From assembly GCA_030833445.1 (NCBI GenBank), contig JAURHD010000022.1, forward strand, positions 1-39,317: a DNA stretch of 39,317 nucleotides, in the 5' to 3' direction. Below the pieces are notes generated by a model. That model was not told the DNA's origin, ran no database searches, and saw only the letters and a program-made list of their open reading frames with translations. Shown piece by piece: positions 7,569 through 16,591 of this stretch (position 1 is its first letter; each line of letters opens with the position of its first letter). The translations under genes and the position numbers were made by a program. The stretch is from Cephaloticoccus sp. (GTDB lineage: Bacteria > Verrucomicrobiota > Verrucomicrobiia > Opitutales > Opitutaceae).

Positions 7569-9263
7569 ATGTCGAAATCCTTTGCGCGCATCGTCTTCGC
7601 CCTGACGGCCACATTTTTTGCGGCGTTCTTCATCTGGCCTATCATCCAGATACTTAAAGGCGGCTTCATCGACGCCGACGGGCATTTCACCATCGATTAC
7701 CTCACGGCCCTGCTCAAGGACCCATTATACTTGGGTGGCCTCAAGAACTCCTTCCTCTTGGCCTGCGCCACGACGTCGCTGACCCTGATCATCGCCCTGC
7801 CTCTTGCGTTCATCACGGACCGCTTTCTATTCCCGGGTAAAGCCTTCCTCGGGTCACTCATTCTCGTGCCAATGATTCTGCCGCCCTTTGTGGGGGCGAT
7901 CGGCATCAAACAGATCTTTGGGCAATATGGCGCCGTCAACAGTCTCCTGATCGGCATGGGCTTGCGACCGGAGGGTTGGACCTTCGACTGGTTTGCCGCT
8001 AATCAGTTCTGGGGAGTCGCGGTCATCCAAGCCCTTTCGCTCTACCCAATCATTTACCTCAATGCGGTCGCCGCCTTGGCCAATATTGATCCCGCGATGG
8101 AAGAAGCGGCGGAGAACCTCGGGTGCACCGGCTTTCGCCGTTTTTTCAAAATCACCCTGCCCTTGATGATGCCCGGTCTCTTTGCCGGTGGCACGATAGT
8201 CTTCATCTGGGCTTTCACGGAACTCGGCACGCCCCTTGTCTTCGATTACGCGCGGGTGACGTCAGTGCAGATTTTCTACGGCTTGAAGGATATCGGTGGG
8301 AATCCGTTCCCTTACGCCTTGGTAGCGGTCATGCTGTTCAGCTCTTTCACGCTATATGCCATCGGCAAGGGACTCTTTGGCCGCACGAATTACGCGATGA
8401 TGGCCAAGGCCACGAGTAGCGGAGGTCCGCGGTCACTTGGTCCGGGTCGCCGCTGGCTCTGCACCATAATGTTTGCCGGAATAACCTTGATCGCCGTGCT
8501 GCCGCATATGGGCGTCGTGCTCGTCGCCTTTTCCAAGGACTGGTATGGCACCATCCTTCCGCAAAACTTCACATTGGACAATTTCAGCATCGCACTCGGT
8601 CACGACCTCACGGTTCCCGCCATCGCCAACAGTCTGAAATTTGCCAGTATTTCCACGGTCATTGATGTCATCCTCGGGATCGCCATCGCGTATGTCGTGG
8701 TGCGCACCAAAATTGCCGGACGGCAGGTGCTCGATTTTCTCGCGATGCTTCCTCTGGCGGTGCCCGGACTCGTGTTGGCGTTTGGGTATCTGGCCATGTC
8801 GCAAGAGGGCAAGTTCTTCGATTTTATCAATCCGGTCGAAAACCCCACCGTTCTGTTGATTATCGCCTATTCGGTGCGCCGCCTACCCTACGTCGTGCGT
8901 TCGGCCGCAGCGGGTTTTCAGCAAACCAGCGAAACCCTTGAGGAAGCCGCGCAAAACCTCGGCTGTCCGCCGCTCAAGGCGACTTTTAAAATCACGCTGC
9001 CACTCATAACCGCCAACCTGATAGCAGGTGGGTTGCTCGCCTTTGCATTCGCGATGCTGGAAGTCTCCGACTCGCTGATCTTGGCACAAAAACAAGTTTA
9101 TTACCCGATTACCAAGGCCATCATGGAGCTCTTCCAGTTGTTGGGTGACGGCAAGTTCATAGCCAGCGCACTGGGGGTTTGGGCCATGGTATTCTTGGGC
9201 GTGACGATCGTGGGTATGAGCCTGTTGCTCGGTAAAAAACTCGGCGCGATCTTTCGCGTCTGA
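7569..9263 (+). CDS. Iron-type ABC transporter permease, two fused MetI domains (FbpB-like)
   Basis: This is a 564-residue inner-membrane permease with about 12 membrane spans. It holds two repeats of the binding-protein-dependent permease domain. Each carries an EAA loop: EEAAENLGCTGFRRFFKITLP (about 178-198) and EEAAQNLGCPPLKATFKITLP near residue 460. The duplicated architecture is typical of Fe3+ permeases (FbpB, AfuB, HitB) and of some thiamine or phosphonate systems. No ATPase or binding protein lies beside it. The matching pair is most likely at 20965-23660. It diverges from the metal-regulator/Feo operon, which supports an iron role. No Shine-Dalgarno is visible at its ATG. Confidence 0.88.
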   Translation: MSKSFARIVFALTATFFAAFFIWPIIQILKGGFIDADGHFTIDYLTALLKDPLYLGGLKNSFLLACATTSLTLIIALPLAFITDRFLFPGKAFLGSLILVPMILPPFVGAIGIKQIFGQYGAVNSLLIGMGLRPEGWTFDWFAANQFWGVAVIQALSLYPIIYLNAVAALANIDPAMEEAAENLGCTGFRRFFKITLPLMMPGLFAGGTIVFIWAFTELGTPLVFDYARVTSVQIFYGLKDIGGNPFPYALVAVMLFSSFTLYAIGKGLFGRTNYAMMAKATSSGGPRSLGPGRRWLCTIMFAGITLIAVLPHMGVVLVAFSKDWYGTILPQNFTLDNFSIALGHDLTVPAIANSLKFASISTVIDVILGIAIAYVVVRTKIAGRQVLDFLAMLPLAVPGLVLAFGYLAMSQEGKFFDFINPVENPTVLLIIAYSVRRLPYVVRSAAAGFQQTSETLEEAAQNLGCPPLKATFKITLPLITANLIAGGLLAFAFAMLEVSDSLILAQKQVYYPITKAIMELFQLLGDGKFIASALGVWAMVFLGVTIVGMSLLLGKKLGAIFRV

Positions 9264-9272
9264 GTCTGCACC

Positions 9273-10136
9273 ATGCCACTCTTGTTGCTGACATCGTTGG
9301 TCTGGGCATTTTCCTATGGCCTGATCAAGGGACAACTCGCCGGAATCGATTCCACGGCCAGCGCCATGCTGCGACTTTTCTGCGCCCTGTTGGTGTTTTT
9401 GCCTTTTCTGCGCATTCGACTCATCCCACGCCGTAATGCCTGGCGGCTTGCGATCATTGGCGCAGTGCAATTCGGCCTGATGTATGTTCTGTATCAGCGG
9501 GCCTATGTCTTTCTGCAGGCCCATGAAGTGGTGCTCTTCACCATCTTCACCCCCGTTTATGTCGCGCTGCTGGATGCCGCCATCGAGCGGCGCTGGTTAT
9601 GGCGGCACATGGGAGCAGCTGCCTTGGCTTTGTTTGGGGCAGCCATCATCTTGTGGAAAAATGCACCTAGCAGTGACATCGCCATCGGCTTTCTGTTGAT
9701 GCAATTCGCCAATCTTTGTTTTGCGGCCGGTCAGTTGGCTTGGAAACGGGAGCGCCTGCGTCTACCTGAAGTCAAAGCCGGCGATATGTTCGCCCTGCTC
9801 TACGCCGGAGCCGTGGTCGCCGCCCTGATCGCATCGTTTTTCACCACCGATTGGCTGGCCCTGCGTCTAACGCTGCCCCAGATCGGTGTCCTGATCTATC
9901 TCGGCGTGGTCGCATCTGGACTCGGCTTCTTCTGGTGGAATCTGGGGACTACTCAAGTTAACGCCGGCACGCTGGCCGTGATGAACAATGCCAAGATTCC
10001 CGTGGGGATCGCCGTATCACTCTTTTTTTTCAGGGAAAGTGCCGATCCCATTCGTCTACTTTTGAGTGGTGCCGTGATGTTACTCGCGGTCGCGTTGGCC
10101 GAGAACTGGTTTTTGCAAAAGAAGTCTCCCAATTAA
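9273..10136 (+). CDS. EamA/DMT-superfamily transporter
   Basis: This is a 287-residue membrane protein with about ten hydrophobic helices arranged as two EamA repeats. The start LLLLTSLVWAFSYGLIKGQL, the mid-protein RAYVFLQAHEVVLFTIFTPVYVALLDA, and the final LGTTQVNAGTLAVMNNAKIPVGI segment fit the drug/metabolite exporter superfamily. These proteins usually export amino acids or related metabolites, and the substrate here is unknown. The gene follows the ABC permease by 9 bases and precedes the next ORF by 7 bases, so the three are very likely cotranscribed. Confidence 0.87.
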   Translation: MPLLLLTSLVWAFSYGLIKGQLAGIDSTASAMLRLFCALLVFLPFLRIRLIPRRNAWRLAIIGAVQFGLMYVLYQRAYVFLQAHEVVLFTIFTPVYVALLDAAIERRWLWRHMGAAALALFGAAIILWKNAPSSDIAIGFLLMQFANLCFAAGQLAWKRERLRLPEVKAGDMFALLYAGAVVAALIASFFTTDWLALRLTLPQIGVLIYLGVVASGLGFFWWNLGTTQVNAGTLAVMNNAKIPVGIAVSLFFFRESADPIRLLLSGAVMLLAVALAENWFLQKKSPN

Positions 10137-10143
10137 TTTATCC

Positions 10144-11613
10144 ATGATCCCTACTCCTCGTCCTAATGTAGCCGCACTCGGCAATTGGATCCGCTCCTGG
10201 GTGCAACCCAGCGGCGCCATCCACGGTTTTCATAACCATCCGGTCTGGGGGGCCAATCCCTACCGTTGGGGTGACATGACCGCTGGTCACACCACCTGGG
10301 CCTCGCCGTTTATTGCCGGCCTCGCCGAAGCCATCAGTAAGAAACCGGATCCGCGCGCCAAGGCGTTGGTCGAGCAACTGATCAATTTTCAAAGCACCAG
10401 TTTCGCCGACGACGGACAATATAAGCACATCGGATTCAACGCAGGTGAAATCTGCCAACGTGGCCTCATCCACAATGCCGTGCCCAATCTTTCATTGGGT
10501 CTTGCGGCGTTTTACGCCAAGGACTGGCTACCGGCGAAACTGATGGAGCAAATTCGGACCGCCATTATCCGCAATCTCGAGGTGGGTTGCATGCCCTACG
10601 GCACCAACGGACGTCCTGACAAAACCGCCGTCACCAACCAGGACTATGCCCGCATCTGGGGTAAACTGCTCTTCACGCATGTTTTCGAAGACAAGCGTTG
10701 GTATGACTCCACGCGGGAAGACATCGATTACATGATCAAAACTTTCCACATCAGCGGTATGCCGGATGCGGATTGCGCGGGCACGCTGCGGATCCTCGGC
10801 ATCAAGGACATTCTCGAACCGTCTGAGTATTATGGCCTGATGATCTGCCCATTGCTGTTGGCCGCGGAGATTTATGGTGATGAGCGTTACATCGATGAAG
10901 CCGGCAAACTTTGCCGGCACGTCGCGCGTTCACAGTGGGTCGACGAGCGCGGTTTTACGCGCTGCCATCGCACTTGGTTTTACCACGCCGGTCGCTGGCA
11001 TCACAACCGCGGCCCGATGCTGATTGGCGGCATGGGCGATTCACTGGAAGGCATTCAACGTTATATTCGGTTGCGGCCTGACGCTGAACTCGAAGCTTTT
11101 CTCAAAGCAACCGACCGCACCTATGCTGGATATCAGCATCCGCGCGGCTTCTTTGTTTCCGGCACAGGCTGGGAAAGTGAATGTGATCTCGCACCGAGCA
11201 CTGGTTGGCAGAGTCACGATTTCCGCAACCTCGTCCACCGGCATGGCGTGAACGAAACGTTTTGGGATGAGTTCTTCAAGGAGGACAACCGCATCTCAAT
11301 CCTCCTCGGCGAACAATGCCTTTGGATGGAACAGGGTTCGCGTTGGATGATCGGTGATTACCTTTGGCAGGGCGTTTTCAATTTGGTTGGCCGCAAGGAT
11401 TGCGTGAAGTTTGGTCCCAATCTGCCCGACTGGGTGGAAGGCGGCTGGCACGCACCTGAAAACTATCCGATTCCGGACAAACCCGTTTTCCTCAAAGTCG
11501 ACGACTACATCAAACTCTGGACCGGAGACTGGTCCCAATTGGATGTCACCTCGATTGCGAAAACTCCCTTGATTATCGAACCGGCCATGTCGACCACGAT
11601 CAGCCCTCCCTGA
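10144..11613 (+). CDS. Uncharacterised 489-residue protein, possibly an (alpha/alpha) barrel enzyme
   Basis: I do not recognise this protein. It has no signal peptide and no membrane helix, and is rich in Trp, His, Tyr and Arg. Repeating helix-like blocks separated by conserved-looking loops suggest a six-hairpin (alpha/alpha) fold like those of glycoside hydrolases and polysaccharide lyases. The loops include GFNAGEICQRGLIHN, HNRGPMLIGGMGDSLEG and GWESECDLAPSTGWQSHDF. Several His, Glu and Asp residues in them could form an active site. It is the third gene of the ABC permease-EamA operon, so its substrate may be linked to a transported small molecule. The enzyme class is inference only. Confidence 0.6.
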   Translation: MIPTPRPNVAALGNWIRSWVQPSGAIHGFHNHPVWGANPYRWGDMTAGHTTWASPFIAGLAEAISKKPDPRAKALVEQLINFQSTSFADDGQYKHIGFNAGEICQRGLIHNAVPNLSLGLAAFYAKDWLPAKLMEQIRTAIIRNLEVGCMPYGTNGRPDKTAVTNQDYARIWGKLLFTHVFEDKRWYDSTREDIDYMIKTFHISGMPDADCAGTLRILGIKDILEPSEYYGLMICPLLLAAEIYGDERYIDEAGKLCRHVARSQWVDERGFTRCHRTWFYHAGRWHHNRGPMLIGGMGDSLEGIQRYIRLRPDAELEAFLKATDRTYAGYQHPRGFFVSGTGWESECDLAPSTGWQSHDFRNLVHRHGVNETFWDEFFKEDNRISILLGEQCLWMEQGSRWMIGDYLWQGVFNLVGRKDCVKFGPNLPDWVEGGWHAPENYPIPDKPVFLKVDDYIKLWTGDWSQLDVTSIAKTPLIIEPAMSTTISPP

Positions 11614-11622
11614 GGCGCAGGT

Positions 11623-12759
11623 TTATTCCGCGGCCGGTTTTTCTGAATAGTAGCCGTTGATCTTGGCGGCTACATCCCGGAATCCGATGTCCTCGGTGTA
11701 GATTTCCTTGAACTGAGCGATGGCGGATTCGGGCTGTTTCAACTTCTCGTAACATTCGCCAAGCTCATAGGTGATTTCTTTCTTCAATTCCTCACTGAGA
11801 CCGGACTCCTGCTTGGCGGTGTTAAGCTGCGTTACCGCCAGATCCAGCAAACCCCGGGCCCGAAAACAGCGCCCCAGACCCTGCAGTGCGCGACTGCGTA
11901 GCTTAACATTCTTCTGCACTTGCTGAAACTGGGCGATCGCCGGTTCAATTTGATTGGCGGCCAAGAGGAGCTCGGCCAATCGAAACCGCGCATCCATATC
12001 GCCGGGATAACGGTCCACCATATCCCGCGCACTCTGCAGGGGATTTGAAGGTGAAGGGGTCACGGCGGGAGGAGCAGCCGGAACTGGTGAAGGTGCCCCA
12101 ATTTTTGCCGCTCGTTCCAACGACACCGCCTTAGGCTCATCACGCAGCTTTTCCCGGTAATTCCCCGCTCCTTCCCAACACCCTTGCTCAGTAGTGCGAG
12201 CGATGGAGGCTCGGCGCATCAGGGTCTGGCCTTCGCCATCGACGGGATTCAATCGGAGAACTTCATCGGCCACCCGCAAGGCTGCATCATTTTTTCCAGC
12301 CCGGAGCCAGGCCTCGCCGAGTGAAAGTAAATTTTCACGATTCGTCGGATCCAGATCGCGAATGGCCTCATGGGCAAATGCCGCCGTCTCAGGCCACTCA
12401 AAAGTATGAGCTGCCTGTGCCAGTAATTGCAGACCGGTAATGCTGTTCGGATCCTTGTTTAAAATCTTATCCGCCTGTTGCAGCACTTCCTCCGGTGTTT
12501 TGCGTGCCATACTGATGGCGAAAGGCAGAGCAGTCAGACCACTGAGCGTCTTGTTCATCCAACCACCTCGCGCGGACGAATTTTTGAGCTGGGCGGCACG
12601 CTGCAAACGGCGCACCGGCAGACAAGACGGCACGGTCTGCAATATTTGCGCACAGGCCGTGATCACGTAGTCATAATTACCCTGCTCAAACGCCCGACTC
12701 GCATTGTCAGCCAGCCTTTGCTGGCGGCTATCAAGAGTGGCAAGCGACAAGTCGGACAT
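11623..12759 (-). CDS. Tetratricopeptide-repeat protein
   Basis: This 378-residue protein is built of TPR helical pairs. Visible repeats include ASRAFEQGNYDYVITACAQIL, LLSLGEAWLRAGKNDAALRVADEVLRLNP, RFRLAELLLAANQIEPAIAQFQQV and YELGECYEKLKQPESAIAQFKEIY. A Pro/Ala-rich linker at about residues 222-242 separates two TPR blocks. A moderately hydrophobic stretch (about 72-85) is probably too short for a membrane span. There is no signal peptide. The gene is 37 bases downstream of glmM on the same strand, suggesting an operon. It probably serves as a protein-interaction scaffold, with an unknown partner. Confidence 0.82.
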   Translation of the reverse strand: MSDLSLATLDSRQQRLADNASRAFEQGNYDYVITACAQILQTVPSCLPVRRLQRAAQLKNSSARGGWMNKTLSGLTALPFAISMARKTPEEVLQQADKILNKDPNSITGLQLLAQAAHTFEWPETAAFAHEAIRDLDPTNRENLLSLGEAWLRAGKNDAALRVADEVLRLNPVDGEGQTLMRRASIARTTEQGCWEGAGNYREKLRDEPKAVSLERAAKIGAPSPVPAAPPAVTPSPSNPLQSARDMVDRYPGDMDARFRLAELLLAANQIEPAIAQFQQVQKNVKLRSRALQGLGRCFRARGLLDLAVTQLNTAKQESGLSEELKKEITYELGECYEKLKQPESAIAQFKEIYTEDIGFRDVAAKINGYYSEKPAAE

Positions 12760-12796
12760 GCTGATATTTGAAATCGTCCGGCAGATCGGCGCAACG

Positions 12797-14140
12797 CTAG
12801 AGCACGGTCAAATCGTTGCGGGCCGCCACTTCCAAGGCCGCCAGTCCTGCATCCGTAATCTCCGGTGTGGGCCCTTCCACCAGCAATCGCAGTTTGGCTT
12901 CGGTCCCGGAGTAGCGCACCAACACGCGTCCCCCGGTGCCCAGGCTGGTCTCCAGCTGCGCAACGGCAGATTGCAAATTTATGCATGCGGCGAGATCTCG
13001 CCGTTCACTCACTCTCAAAGCGGTGGTGCGCTGGGGAAATTTCTGCAATCCCATCCGCAATACTGAGAGGGGTTTGCCGGTGCGCTGCATCACATCAATC
13101 ACGCGCAACGCCGCCACGAGCCCATCACCTGTCGGAGAAATATCAGCGCAGACAATATGCCCACTGGATTCCCCACCCAACGTCGCCCCGACCGCTCGCA
13201 TACGCTCAATCACGTAACGATCCCCAACATTAGTGCGCAGCACGCGACCTCCCCGTGCCGTGACCGCGGCATCGACCCCGAGATTACTTTGCACGGTGAT
13301 AACCAAAGTATTTTCAGCGAGGACCCGGCGATCAATGGCATCAATCGCCAAAATCGTGAGGATTTCATCGCCATCGAGCACCGCACCCTGTTCGTCACAC
13401 AGAATACAGCGGTCACCATCACCATCATGGGCTATTCCAATACGCGCGCCCAATTTTTTCACCAAGGCGGCCAATGCTTCAGGATGTTCACTGCCGACAC
13501 CGTCATTGATGTTTAGCCCGTCTGGAGTATTGCCCAAACCCACTACGTCCGCACCAAGTTCCGATAAAACTATGGGGCTGGTCCGACAGGTTGCACCATT
13601 GGCCGTGTCCAATACAATACGCCAACCAGTCAGAGAGTTCGCCGACAAAAGTTTTCGCGCCGTGTCGATGTAGTCGAGCACGGCATTATCTGAGTAGGCG
13701 CTATGGCCGCTTTTTCTTTCGACTGATTCCGCCAGCAGCCCCTCGATTTCAATTTCATCCGCATCGCTAAGTTTCAGACCCTGCGGCCCAAAAAATTTAA
13801 TACCGTTATCCCCGGCGGGATTATGCGAGGCCGTGATAACCACCCCTAAATCCGCCGGCATGAATCTGACTGCACGGGCGACGGCGGGGGTGGGCAAAAT
13901 TCCCAGTGGCACAGGACTGCCACCAGCCGCCACTACGCCATCAATGACCGCTCTTTCCAATATTACTCCCGAACTGCGTGTGTCCCGTCCGATGAGCACG
14001 GTCGGTTCGCTCAATCCTTTATTTTTTGTAGCCACCCAACTAACCGCTGCTGCTACCAATCGCGCGACAAAGGCTTCGTTGATGAGTTCACTGCTGTAAT
14101 TCCCTCTCACCCCATCGGTGCCAAAATACAGTCGCTTCAT
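12797..14140 (-). CDS. glmM: Phosphoglucosamine mutase
   Basis: This is a 447-residue enzyme interconverting glucosamine-6-phosphate and glucosamine-1-phosphate, the step toward UDP-GlcNAc for peptidoglycan and LPS. It starts with YFGTDGVRG. The phosphoserine loop TASHNP holds S105, the Mg2+ loop DGDGDR spans 239-244, and RYSGTEAKLR near the end binds the substrate phosphate. Length and domain order match GlmM and not PgmA-type mutases. Its ATG overlaps the trpD stop (ATGA at 14137-14140), so translation of the two is probably coupled although their pathways are unrelated. Confidence 0.95.
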   Translation of the reverse strand: MKRLYFGTDGVRGNYSSELINEAFVARLVAAAVSWVATKNKGLSEPTVLIGRDTRSSGVILERAVIDGVVAAGGSPVPLGILPTPAVARAVRFMPADLGVVITASHNPAGDNGIKFFGPQGLKLSDADEIEIEGLLAESVERKSGHSAYSDNAVLDYIDTARKLLSANSLTGWRIVLDTANGATCRTSPIVLSELGADVVGLGNTPDGLNINDGVGSEHPEALAALVKKLGARIGIAHDGDGDRCILCDEQGAVLDGDEILTILAIDAIDRRVLAENTLVITVQSNLGVDAAVTARGGRVLRTNVGDRYVIERMRAVGATLGGESSGHIVCADISPTGDGLVAALRVIDVMQRTGKPLSVLRMGLQKFPQRTTALRVSERRDLAACINLQSAVAQLETSLGTGGRVLVRYSGTEAKLRLLVEGPTPEITDAGLAALEVAARNDLTVL

Positions 14141-15183
14141 GAACGATAAAATTCACGCGTGGCGGCAATCTTACGCCGCACCGCCCCACCAGTTAATAGC
14201 TCCCGCGCGGGTTCCAGTCCCACCTGCACGGACTCGGTTTTACCGGTAATCCACAGACCCACCGCCGTATTGAGCACAATCGTGTCGACCAAACCGCGCG
14301 GGCCATTTCCCGAGAGAATCGCATCCACCAAGGCCACATTTTCCGCGAGACCGCCGCCGAGTAGTTCATCAAACGGCGCGGTCGTGAGACCGAAATCCTC
14401 TGCCCGCCACTCGGCCTCCAGCTCAGCCAATCGTCCAAAACCCCGGACCTTGTTGATCGTGGCGGTGGTGAGTTCGTCGATGCCCTTGCCCGGTTCAATC
14501 ACACCATGAACCGCCAAACCGGCGGTAGCCCCTAAATTTGACAGCGCCTCTGATAACCGAGGCGCCCAAGCCTCCGAAAAGGAACCCAATAACACATGGG
14601 CCGGGCGACCCGGATTGATCAACGGTCCCAGGATATTGAAAACCGTTCGTTTGCCCTCGGCGGCAAGCGCTTTGCGCACCGGGACAATGTGCTTGAAAGC
14701 CGGATGATAATTTGGCGCGAAGAAAAAGACATAACCCAACTCGGACATCGCTTGACGGAGTTTTTCCGGTGACGCGGCTAGATCCAAGCCCAGTCCTGCC
14801 AAAAGATCCGCACTACCACACTTTGAGGTAATACCGCGATTGCCATGCTTCATCGCTGGCACACCGGCACTGGCCAAAGTGAGCACCACCATGCTGGAAA
14901 CATTGAATCCACCCGAGTGGTCGCCCCCTGTGCCGACAATATCGATGGCATCCGCTGCCCATGACTGCATGCCGGGATCGAGCGCCAGACCCCGGAAAGC
15001 TCGGGCAAAGGCGGCCACTTCATCCGCGGTTTCGCCTTTGGCTGACAAACTGACCAGGAAGGCGGCTTTGTCGCTTTCTGGCACTTCAGGTGAAGCCAGT
15101 GAGGACGCAGCGGCCTGAACCTGTTCGGAACGGAGATCACGGCCGGCGGAAAGTTGCGCGGATAAGTCGGTCAGTAGTGCCAT
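14137..15183 (-). CDS. trpD: Anthranilate phosphoribosyltransferase
   Basis: This is a 348-residue enzyme transferring phosphoribose from PRPP to anthranilate, the second step of tryptophan synthesis. The PRPP-binding GTGGDHSGGFNVSS (85-98), KHGNRGITSKCGSADLLAGLG (112-132) and NILGPLINPGRP motifs are all present. The ATG at 15183 fits the usual N-terminus (LTDLSAQLSAGRDL). A longer start would add an odd Cys-rich leader and overlap the divergent uppP. There is no TrpG fusion, and no other trp gene lies in this window, so the gene stands outside a classical trp operon. It overlaps glmM downstream by 4 bases. Confidence 0.95.
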   Translation of the reverse strand: MALLTDLSAQLSAGRDLRSEQVQAAASSLASPEVPESDKAAFLVSLSAKGETADEVAAFARAFRGLALDPGMQSWAADAIDIVGTGGDHSGGFNVSSMVVLTLASAGVPAMKHGNRGITSKCGSADLLAGLGLDLAASPEKLRQAMSELGYVFFFAPNYHPAFKHIVPVRKALAAEGKRTVFNILGPLINPGRPAHVLLGSFSEAWAPRLSEALSNLGATAGLAVHGVIEPGKGIDELTTATINKVRGFGRLAELEAEWRAEDFGLTTAPFDELLGGGLAENVALVDAILSGNGPRGLVDTIVLNTAVGLWITGKTESVQVGLEPARELLTGGAVRRKIAATREFYRS

Positions 15184-15235
15184 GCAAAAACAGGCAGCCA
15201 GTCGAATCGGAATGCGGCAAATAAATTTGCTACCC

Positions 15236-16267
15236 ATGGCGAAACCTTTCACCAAAAACGCCGTGCGACTTTTTTTGTATCTTCTGCTGTGGGTGGCCGG
15301 GACCTCAATCAGCTCCCCGCTGTTTGGTCAGACCGCCCAATCCGAGCCAGCGCCATTGGCTGAATTGAGTGTGACTGATGCCATCATACTTGGTGCGGTT
15401 GAAGGGGTGACTGAATTTTTGCCTATATCATCCACCGGCCATCTGATCATCACGACCCATCTGCTTAAACTTGACGCCGACAAACCACTGATGGATGCCC
15501 AAGGGCAGCCGCTCTGGCACAAGAAGCCAACCCGTAAAAATCCCAACGGCGAGCCCCTGACTCTCAAGCTGGCGGCCGATACCTATACGGTCGTGATACA
15601 GGTCGGGGCCATCCTTGCGGTGGTGCTGCTTTATTGGTCGCAACTCATCAGCATGCTGCGCGGCGTCATGGGACGGGATAGCAACGGAGTCCGTCTATTT
15701 CGGAATGTGCTCTGCGCGTTTATCCCGGTGGCCGTGGTTGGTTTGCTAGCGAGCAAGTTCATTGAACGACATCTCTTTTCAATCGGAACGGTTATTATCG
15801 GCCTGGTGGGTGGAGCGATACTCATGATCTGGGTTGAGCGCTGGCGTTGGCGGCGAGGTGGGGTCGCAGGTGGTTTCAAGGAACCCGCCGACTTATACGC
15901 ATTTGATGCCCTCAAGATTGGGTTTATCCAATGTCTGGCACTTTGGCCGGGCACGAGCCGCTCCATGGTAACCATTATCGGTGGTTATTTGACGGGGTTG
16001 AGTCCGGCCAAAGCAGCTGAGTTTAGTTTTCTGGTAGGGTTGCCGGTATTGGCCGGCGCTGCGGTTATCAAAGGATGGCGGTCAGGTGCCGCCATGATTG
16101 ATATATTCGGATGGTCCAACGTGTTGGTAGGCATAGTGGTTGCCACAATATCAGCCGCCATCGCGGTCCGATTCTTGGTCGGATTTCTGACCCGGCACGG
16201 TTTGATGGCATTTGCCGTCTACCGGCTCCTGCTTGCAGGGATCCTTGCCTTATGCTTCTACTTGTAA
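15236..16267 (+). CDS. uppP: Undecaprenyl-diphosphate phosphatase (UppP/BacA), with N-terminal extension
   Basis: This is a 343-residue integral membrane enzyme that dephosphorylates undecaprenyl diphosphate and so recycles the lipid carrier for peptidoglycan. The catalytic EGVTEFLPISSTGHL (56-70) and PGTSRSMVTIIGGYLTGLSP motifs are present. The protein is about 70 residues longer than the usual ~270. The first ~40 residues look like an extra signal-type segment (LFLYLLLWVAGTSISSPLFGQ) followed by a polar stretch. About 30 polar residues (roughly 80-110) are inserted after the first catalytic motif. The ATG at 15236 gives a positively charged n-region; in-frame ATGs at 15182 and 15212 are possible but would approach or overlap trpD. 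Confidence 0.93.
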   Translation: MAKPFTKNAVRLFLYLLLWVAGTSISSPLFGQTAQSEPAPLAELSVTDAIILGAVEGVTEFLPISSTGHLIITTHLLKLDADKPLMDAQGQPLWHKKPTRKNPNGEPLTLKLAADTYTVVIQVGAILAVVLLYWSQLISMLRGVMGRDSNGVRLFRNVLCAFIPVAVVGLLASKFIERHLFSIGTVIIGLVGGAILMIWVERWRWRRGGVAGGFKEPADLYAFDALKIGFIQCLALWPGTSRSMVTIIGGYLTGLSPAKAAEFSFLVGLPVLAGAAVIKGWRSGAAMIDIFGWSNVLVGIVVATISAAIAVRFLVGFLTRHGLMAFAVYRLLLAGILALCFYL

Positions 16268-16379
16268 ACCAAGCGCATTTATATCGCTTGACGCTGTCAT
16301 AACCCGCCCTTTACTCCGACCCTTTAAACAGTAACCAATGTCGTTTCCAAACGGCACGACACACTAAAACAGCACTCCC

Positions 16380-16559
16380 ATGGCTAATCCGAAACGCAAA
16401 CAATCCAAGCGCCGCAGCGCCAACCGCCGCGCGGCCAATGCATTTAAGGCTCCCGAATTCTCCACCGACCCGACCGATGGCAGCTTATTCCGCCCCCACA
16501 GGGTGAACGCCAAAAACGGCATGTATCGCGGCCGTCAGGTCCTCGACGTCGAGGTCTGA
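16380..16559 (+). CDS. rpmF: 50S ribosomal protein L32
   Basis: This 59-residue basic protein starts MANPKRKQSKRRSANRRAA, the L32 signature (MAVPKRKxSKSRR in most bacteria). It is followed by the shorter acidic/aromatic tail PEFSTDPTDGSLFRPHRVN. No cysteines are present, so it is the zinc-free form of L32. The position directly before plsX and fabH reproduces the widespread rpmF-plsX-fabH order, which supports both the call and the start. No Shine-Dalgarno is seen. Confidence 0.93.
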   Translation: MANPKRKQSKRRSANRRAANAFKAPEFSTDPTDGSLFRPHRVNAKNGMYRGRQVLDVEV

Positions 16560-16591
16560 TCCGTCGATTTTAAAGTTCCGCCATCTTTGCG

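Noticed and set aside
16288-16316. TTGACG followed 17 bases later by TTACTC as an rpmF promoter.
   Set aside because: The -10 hexamer matches poorly, so the promoter of the rpmF cluster remains unassigned.
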